A DNA stretch of 64,000 bases from assembly GCA_021234155.1 (NCBI GenBank), contig JAJEKV010000011.1:17440677-17504676 (forward strand), given 5' to 3'. Under the pieces are notes generated by a model, which saw nothing but the letters and a program-made list of their open reading frames with translations, did not search any database and was not told the origin of the DNA. Of this stretch, positions 58,601 to 64,000 are shown piece by piece. Positions within the stretch are counted from its first letter, which is position 1, and each line of letters begins with the position of its first letter. Source of the stretch: Isoetes taiwanensis. Lineage: Eukaryota; Streptophyta; Lycopodiopsida; Isoetales; Isoetaceae. The position numbers were made by a program, and so were the translations under genes.

Positions 58601-59493
58601 TCTTTATGCTAATTTAATTGCTGGCTGCAGTGATCCAAATGCACCAGGAGCAACAGGTTCCTATCAATCTCAGGTATGGCAATTTAGAAGTTGCACAGAT
58701 TTGTTGAGTTGTTGAACAAGTGTGCCGCATCTGCTTTTGCAGAGAGATCGGGCAAGAAAGCGTAGGGGTGGAGCGTCTGGCTCTGGAAGTGACCGTGGGC
58801 TTGCTCCTGGCAAGTCTGGACGTGATCTGGAACGTTCTGATAGGGAAAGAGACCGGGGTGGCCATGATGACGATCGTGGGGATAGATCAGGTGAAAAATC
58901 ACCTGGGCAAGATTTTAATTCTGCTCCTTCCTACGATGGAGCTGGGACCTCTGGACAATTTGAAGGAGGCCCAGGTGATTTTGATCCTTTCAATAATAAT
59001 GGAATGCGTCCAGTTTATTCACCACCTCCTGTTTTGATGCCGGTTCCTGGTGCTGGGTAAGGGAATTTTTTTAAATTCTGCGTGTCATCCAGCTAAAATA
59101 TGAGTTCTATTTGTTATTAGGAATTGTTCTGTTTTTATACAAAAACTTGTTTTTGCAGTCCTTTGGGCCCTTTTGTCCCTGCTCCACGGGAGGTTGCCAT
59201 GCGTATGTGGAGAGATGGATCGCTTCATCAAGGTTCTTACGATTCATCATTTGATGGCGAGAGTAATGGAGGTTCTCGTGGTCGCAGGGGACAAGAATCT
59301 GCACCAATGATACTTCCTATTCCTGCTCTGCGCCAGGATCCACGACGCATGCGGAGGTATGCCACATGTTCATTTGCACTTGTTTTTGTGGAAGATAAAG
59401 TGAATCTTTTGATTTTTGCTTTTGGATTACAGCTATCATGATCTTGATGCACCAGAAGATGAGGTCACTGTAATTGATTACAGAGAGTTGTAG
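55644..59493 (+). CDS. SE: SERRATE RNA effector molecule (plant ARS2), complete
   Basis: Zinc-finger protein that works with DCL1 and HYL1 in pri-miRNA processing and with the nuclear cap-binding complex in splicing and RNA decay. Exons: 55,644-56,017; 56,670-56,740; 57,026-57,083; 57,158-57,232; 57,318-57,392; 57,471-57,518; 57,578-57,661; 57,740-58,510; 58,631-58,673; 58,743-59,056; 59,159-59,356; 59,433-59,493. All introns are GT-AG, phases agree, and the total is 723 codons (Arabidopsis SE about 720). N-terminus: MADVMDLPPEPLPRDDRRRE and a long RS/RD-rich disordered region. Core from residue about 168: GLMTYKQFIVELEDDILP and later AAL-type helices. The C2H2 finger is near 473-497 (YGCGAKGCTKLF, then HKHLKLKH), followed by FQNYMNDPNAPG. 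Gly/Arg-rich tail, closing DAPEDEVTVIDYREL. The ATG at 55,644 is chosen by homology; the TTG 12 bp earlier is not a start. Confidence 0.96.
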
Positions 59494-60970
59494 CCTGTGA
59501 AGGATATTTATACATTGCTTGGGTAATGTTAACCCTTACCTAGGATATGGTGTGTAAGTTCCTGAGATGAGTGCTGTATATTAATTGAATTCAAGAAGTA
59601 AACTTACTCAATGCATATGGATGCTCTGCAATTTTGGTTAGAATTTCCAGTGGGTGCCATGGATGCTGATTTTATTGGAATAAGTGATTTGAATTATTCA
59701 GTAGGGTGATTTTTTGGCAGTCGTATATATGTGCCATTATTCCATCTTGAAGGCACGTGGAGAGATTGCTAGTTATTTTAGACAGCTGGGGATCTGTTAA
59801 TGGTAACCTGAAGTTTTATAGCGTTTCATCTAAGCTGATAGAAGTTGCTCATGATAAATGGTCCGAGAATGTCATTCTGACTCCTAAATCAGTAGGAGAT
59901 ACGTTCGATACCCAATTTAGAGGATTCGAGGTTGGGGCGATGTGCATTCAGCATGTTTTAGTTTGTGTCGTTCATAATAAGCATTTGGTGTTTGCAAATC
60001 CAAGAAAAGCAAACTACTCTTGCAAGGTTGGATCCATCCGTCTTCTACAACGTAACATATTTGGCTAAGATGAGTAAGTTTATAGTTTTTTTACAAGTAT
60101 TAATGGGTTTTATTTTTAAGGTTGAATATGAACCGTTGATCCTCGGCATATCCTGAGCATCATACCAAATCAATGGCTAACATTTTTTTTCCAAAAAAAT
60201 GCTTCGCCACTTTCTAAGGTCGATTTCAAGCATGCAAACATTTAACTTCACCATCCGTTAAATTCGAAACTTTTACACAATACAAGACCACAGAAGGAAA
60301 AAAAAAAAGGGGCTGCTTCATCCAAGACCACAGAAGGAAAAAAAGAAGGGGCTGCTTCATCCAGAATAAACAAGGGCATCTAAGGACCGTCGGAATGAAC
60401 AAGGCCAGCTATAGATTGCTCTTCTCAATCGGGCCGAATGGACATAAAGAAACGGCCACGGCTTAATCCTATGTTTTGCAGGCTTGAATCGATCCTCCAG
60501 ATGCCAATATAAATTCAGGCTGCTTTGCATTCGCATAATATAGAAAGACAGATCAGATGGAATGAGACAGATCATCTAATGAGGATCCAAGCTACGATTC
60601 GAGGCTAAACACTTGCAATATTGAAGCTGCCTATAGCCATGGCCATGGCTGGAGCAATCGAAACACGAAACAGCCATGACTGGAGCAATCGAAACACGAA
60701 ACGGCCATGGAGGAATAACTCCTGTTCCTGATTTTCAACACTTAACATAAAACAAAACAACCATAGCTCCAGCGGAGCTCTAAAACAGAAGCACATCAGC
60801 AGCAGACAAGGAGCCCACATGCGCTTATGCTTGGCAAACCGGATCGCAGAACAACCATAGCTCCACCGGTGCTCTAAAATAGAGACACAGCACCATCGGA
60901 GCCCTAGCAGCAGACAAATCGGATTTTGCTTCACAAATCGGAGCCCTAGCAGCAGCAGACCATCGGGCTT
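59494..60970. other. SERRATE 3' flank, no gene
   Basis: 3' UTR, then AT-rich sequence. A 39-bp duplication with GACCACAGAAGGAAAAAAA and GGGGCTGCTTCATCC occurs at about 60,287-60,362. At 60,860-60,990 short phrases (TCGGAGCCCTAGCAGCAG; CTTCACAAATCGGATTTTG) repeat. The 196-codon minus-strand ORF here overlaps these repeats and I do not accept it. Confidence 0.4.
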
Positions 60971-60989
60971 TTGCTTCACAAATCGGATT

Positions 60990-61747
60990 TTGTGAGAACC
61001 CTGCCCTCTCTCAACCGTTGCCGCCCTTGTCGAAAAAAGAATGCTTGCCGACATCAGCGTGTTGTTCCCGAGAATCGATACAGCGAAAAGGGTCAGATCG
61101 TGATCAGAGGAACGTCTAGTGAAGCTGTAGAAAAAGTGTGCTCTATGATTGAAGACATTGTGATTAATTATGCGAGCAGAGGCGATGGGCATCATCTGCC
61201 TTGGTCATGCTTTGTTGCGCAACACAAGATGAAGAAATCTCTGCAAAAAGGGTCCGATTTGTGGAGATAAGCAAAATCCAAGCAAGACCATTGGGCATGT
61301 TTAAACATGTTTAACGATTTGCCCAATTCCGACGAGCAGCTCCATTTCTTTGTTTGGTTTAAATTTTCTCACACCAAAAGCCATGTTTCTGAGCTTGAAG
61401 ATTTGACCCAAATGCTGGCCTCCAGTTCGTATGAGTATCAGAAAAGTGTCCAAGTTTTTGGGTCATCTAAGTCTGCTTTATATGCAGATCATATTGGGCG
61501 AGCTTTATCAGATGTTAAATCTATGCCCCAGAAGCATTCCCTCAAATTTGAAGTGAAACTGGGTAAGTATTTACTCTATCCCGTGCAGAATGAAGGAATT
61601 TATGAGGTTGATTTAAATCTGCTAAAGCAGCGTTTATCTCGAGGTCAGATCCGACAACTTTTTGTAGAATTCAAAGGCTTTGCGGATGTTGAAAACATGC
61701 AAAGGCTGGCTTGTATTTTAGTAAATATAAAAAATATGAACGCATAG
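60990..61747 (+). pseudogene. KH-like hypothetical protein, broken, possibly a retrocopy
   Basis: A KH-type pattern spans a frameshift: LADISVLFPRID near 61,045, then KGQIVIRGTSSEAVEKVCSM and IEDIV at 61,090-61,170. After a stop at 61,268 a second ORF (61,307-61,747, 146 codons) has SLKFEVKLGKYLLYPVQNEG and LKQRLSRGQIRQLFVEFKGF, which look like a folded domain I cannot name. No introns are evident. Just after the stop comes GGGACAATAA and TTCTATTCTATTC, resembling the LINE tails of this window, so LINE machinery may have made this copy. Both the KH call and the retrocopy idea are tentative. Confidence 0.4.
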
Positions 61748-61752
61748 CTACA

Positions 61753-61779
61753 AGGGACAATAATTCTATTCTATTCTAT
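61753..61779 (+). mobile_element. LINE-like 3' tail (TATTC)n
   Basis: GGGACAATAATTCTATTCTA plus further units resembles the GGACGTTAA + TATTC end at 43,911 and 44,790. It is too short to be certain. Confidence 0.35.
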
Positions 61780-62011
61780 ATGTAGCAATATTTAAATACC
61801 GTACATTAAGGGGTGTTTAACTACAAAATAACATATACAGAGAATTTTTCTCCTACCCTATACACGCAGGTGGCATATCCCTCAATAAGAAGGTGGATCC
61901 CCTGGGGCCATTCCCATCTGCTTCATTGACCACAGTTTGCTCCCAAAACGCGCGATACAATCTTGCGTCATCATCATCATCCCAATGGTCCAGTATCGGT
62001 TGAAGCCCAGA

Positions 62012-62242
62012 GATAATAGATAGATAGATAGATAGTATTTTAACGTCACGCCACTAGGCAGCATCCAACTGGATATGTGACCACACACCACACTACATTG
62101 CTTGGTTGGGCCCTGCCCCCAACCACTTTACATTGCGTCTGTGGGTTTTGACACCCAACAGTTCAGAGTGCGATTCTGGGCGGTCTCGAACTCGAGACCT
62201 ATAATTGCTAGACCTAGTGTGTTACCACTAAACTAAACGCCC
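62012..62242 (-). mobile_element. tRNA-derived SINE with (CTAT)n tail
   Basis: Read on the minus strand it starts GGGCGTTTAGTTTAGTGGTA, where TAGTTTAGTGG fits the pol III A box. About 40 bp on, GAGTTCGAGACC fits the B box. An unrelated body follows, then GTGACGTTAAAATA and CTATCTATCTATCTAT at 62,015-62,035. GCCCAGA occurs at both edges (62,005-62,011 and 62,239-62,245) and may be the target duplication. The CGTTAAAA end matches the LINE 3' ends, pointing to the LINE as its mobilising partner. Confidence 0.8.
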
Positions 62243-62245
62243 AGA

Positions 62246-64000
62246 CGCATGAAATACACATTTAAGAATACATGGTACATGAAACTTCAAATAACCAATG
62301 AAGATTTAAGAATTCGTCAATTTCCTCCGGTGCCGGTGCTGCTTCCGACAGTGCCTGGCTCTGAATTTGAATTTGCAGCACTAAACGATCATCTTCGCCA
62401 TTCCCTTCGCCATTCCCAAGGGGGAGTCACTTAGAAGACCTCCACAAACCACGTGCATGGCTGTGAGGGGTTCAATTTTACGGTACCTCCATTATTATAC
62501 ATAAGGGAAAAATACATTTTTTTTTTTAGATTTTCCTGATATGAAGGAGAGGGATTAGGCTTGGAGGGGAATACAAAATGTATCATACGGTGAGGGCTTG
62601 GCCACACAGGAGCTTGGATGTTTATATCTTGGATGCTTTAGGTTTATAGGTACGTAGCTATGTACTATATTGACATTAAAAAAGCTTTCATAGCACCCTT
62701 AATTTTATTGCCAAGATTTTGTCTCTAGTTTAAAAAATGCCATTATTGAACCTTGTTATATGGAATTAGATTAAATCTTGTTGCCAAGATTCTGCCTCTA
62801 GTTTAGGAAATGCCATTGCTAAATTTTGCTAAACGGATTGTATACCTCTGATCATATGCCGAGATTGTTAACTGAATAAATAATAAAGATACTGGGATTG
62901 TTAACATTTAAGCTGTTAACGTAGAAAAAAGAAAAATTAGGCTGTACAGGAAGAGGTGGCATATTCAACAAAATTTGGACTTATTCAAATCTAATAAATA
63001 GCCTTCAAAGATGCCATGATAAAATTATATGTATTTTTAACTTTTGTGTATTTTAATAATTTCATCAGTTTATTTTTAAATTAAAATTATGATGGCTATT
63101 AAAGTATAGAATTAATTTTATACTAATTTTCATTCCAATCGATTTAGAATTAATTTTTTTATTAGGAAGAACTATATATGATGAAACTTTTAGGTTGAAA
63201 AGTTTATTATTAATGAAGTAACTTATAAAATTGTTAAAAAATATTTTAATCCCAAATTTTAACAATAATAAACGAAAACAAAAGTTTATCATTTAATTAA
63301 CTATAACTTAAAACTCTTCTTAAAATATTTTTAAGATGGCTAAGAATTTGTAAATTGTCAAATCCTCATAGTAGTATTAAGTCAATCGCTTATCAAGCTA
63401 TCATGTTTCATATACATAGTATCCTGATTGCTAAGTTTTAAATTTAAATCACTGAAAATTGAAATTATATATTCTCAAAATGTGTAATTATAAATAGATT
63501 CAAGTGAAAATTAGTGTAGAAAACTTAGTGTAGTGCTATGTATTTAATATGAATAAGTCCAGATTTTGTTGAATACATCATCTATCAAAATCAGCCACCG
63601 CCGGCGCCGGCACCGGACGAGGAAAGCGATCGCTTCATAAATTTTGATCCTCCTTGATTCTTTCCGCCGGAAGCAGCATAAGTAATCTTTGATTCTTTTT
63701 AGTCCTAGTCGTGATTCTTTCCGCCGGAAGCATCCTGTTAGAAAAACCAAGTTTTTCAGTCCACCTCATAATGAGAAAAAGACACAGAGTATTCTTGACA
63801 GGAAGGAAAAATTATTCTCTAGCTATACCATAGCTTTGAAGCAGTAGACAAAGTTGCAAGTTGAGCAGGACTGAGCTAAAGGTTACAGGGAATTAAGCTA
63901 GGGGAAACTCTAGCTATGATGCAGTAGTCTGTGTACACAAGATGAGCAGAACCTAGGTTGAAAATCACAAGGCAATTGAGCTAGGGGAAAAAGGAATAAA
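62246..64000. other. AT-rich, no gene supported
   Basis: From 62,880 to 63,560 the sequence is very AT-rich. A 20-bp direct repeat GATTCTTTCCGCCGGAAGCA lies at 63,656-63,675 and 63,713-63,732, with the partial palindrome TTCCGCCGGAA, next to a GC-rich CCGGCGCCGGCACCGG. No ORF of note. Confidence 0.4.

Noticed and set aside
60605-61195. 196-codon minus-strand ORF
   Set aside because: Overlaps local repeats and the KH-like frame on the other strand; composition looks like a shadow.

Overview
The window reads as nuclear DNA of a land plant with a transposon-rich genome. The firmest evidence is one complete, intact plant-type SERRATE gene (55,644-59,493, + strand, 12 exons, every splice phase consistent, 723 codons). 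The rest is mostly Ty1/copia and gag-only LTR retrotransposons, two kinds of non-LTR (LINE) element, a tRNA-derived SINE, a MITE and broken gene copies. The short SERRATE introns (59-652 bp) next to heavy LINE and LTR debris could suit a fern, lycophyte or bryophyte as well as a seed plant; I cannot fix the lineage from this sequence alone.

Layout. 1-0.8 kb: two LINE 3' ends meeting tail to tail. 1.2-7.4 kb: a unit I do not recognise, with minus-strand genes (a zinc-finger protein whose frame is cut by one TGA, and a two-exon acidic protein with a TATA box) on either side of a 3-kb iteron-like tandem array of TGTCCAGATAAACCA motifs and TATA-bearing hairpins. 9.2-9.7 kb: a Ty1/copia remnant. 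11.7-14.4 kb: a 5'-truncated L1-type LINE with poly(A) and a 15-bp target duplication. 14.7-16.2 kb: a large inverted repeat joined to a 1-kb dispersed repeat that recurs at 52.4-53.4 kb. 18.4-20.3 kb: a LINE of the same family as the one at the left edge. 22.2-22.7 kb: a broken DCAF13/SOF1 WD40 copy. 27.0-31.4 kb: two decayed minus-strand genes of similar layout, one of unknown family and one a long histone-H3-like protein. 32.1-44.8 kb: a nested stack, LINE containing a copia element, containing a gag-only LTR element, containing a MITE, with a second copia element in the same LINE. 46.4-53.9 kb: broken L1-type LINE pieces. 55.6-59.5 kb: SERRATE. 61.0-61.7 kb: a KH-like broken ORF ending in a LINE-like tail. 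62.0-62.2 kb: a tRNA-derived SINE. The remainder is AT-rich sequence with no gene I can support.

SERRATE is the only clearly working host gene (miRNA processing and nuclear cap-linked RNA metabolism). The strongest candidates for something undescribed are (1) the 27.0-31.4 kb pair, in which one protein carries both a histone H3 N-terminal tail (MARTKATARK) and an H3 histone fold separated by a long insert; (2) the 1.2-7.4 kb unit with its iteron and hairpin array; and (3) the shared GGACGTTAA 3' end that links the LINE family, its short derivatives and the tRNA-SINE. Three of the unfamiliar minus-strand genes have a TATATA box about 95-115 bp upstream of the ATG, so they may belong to related large mobile or virus-like elements. 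That link is inference.
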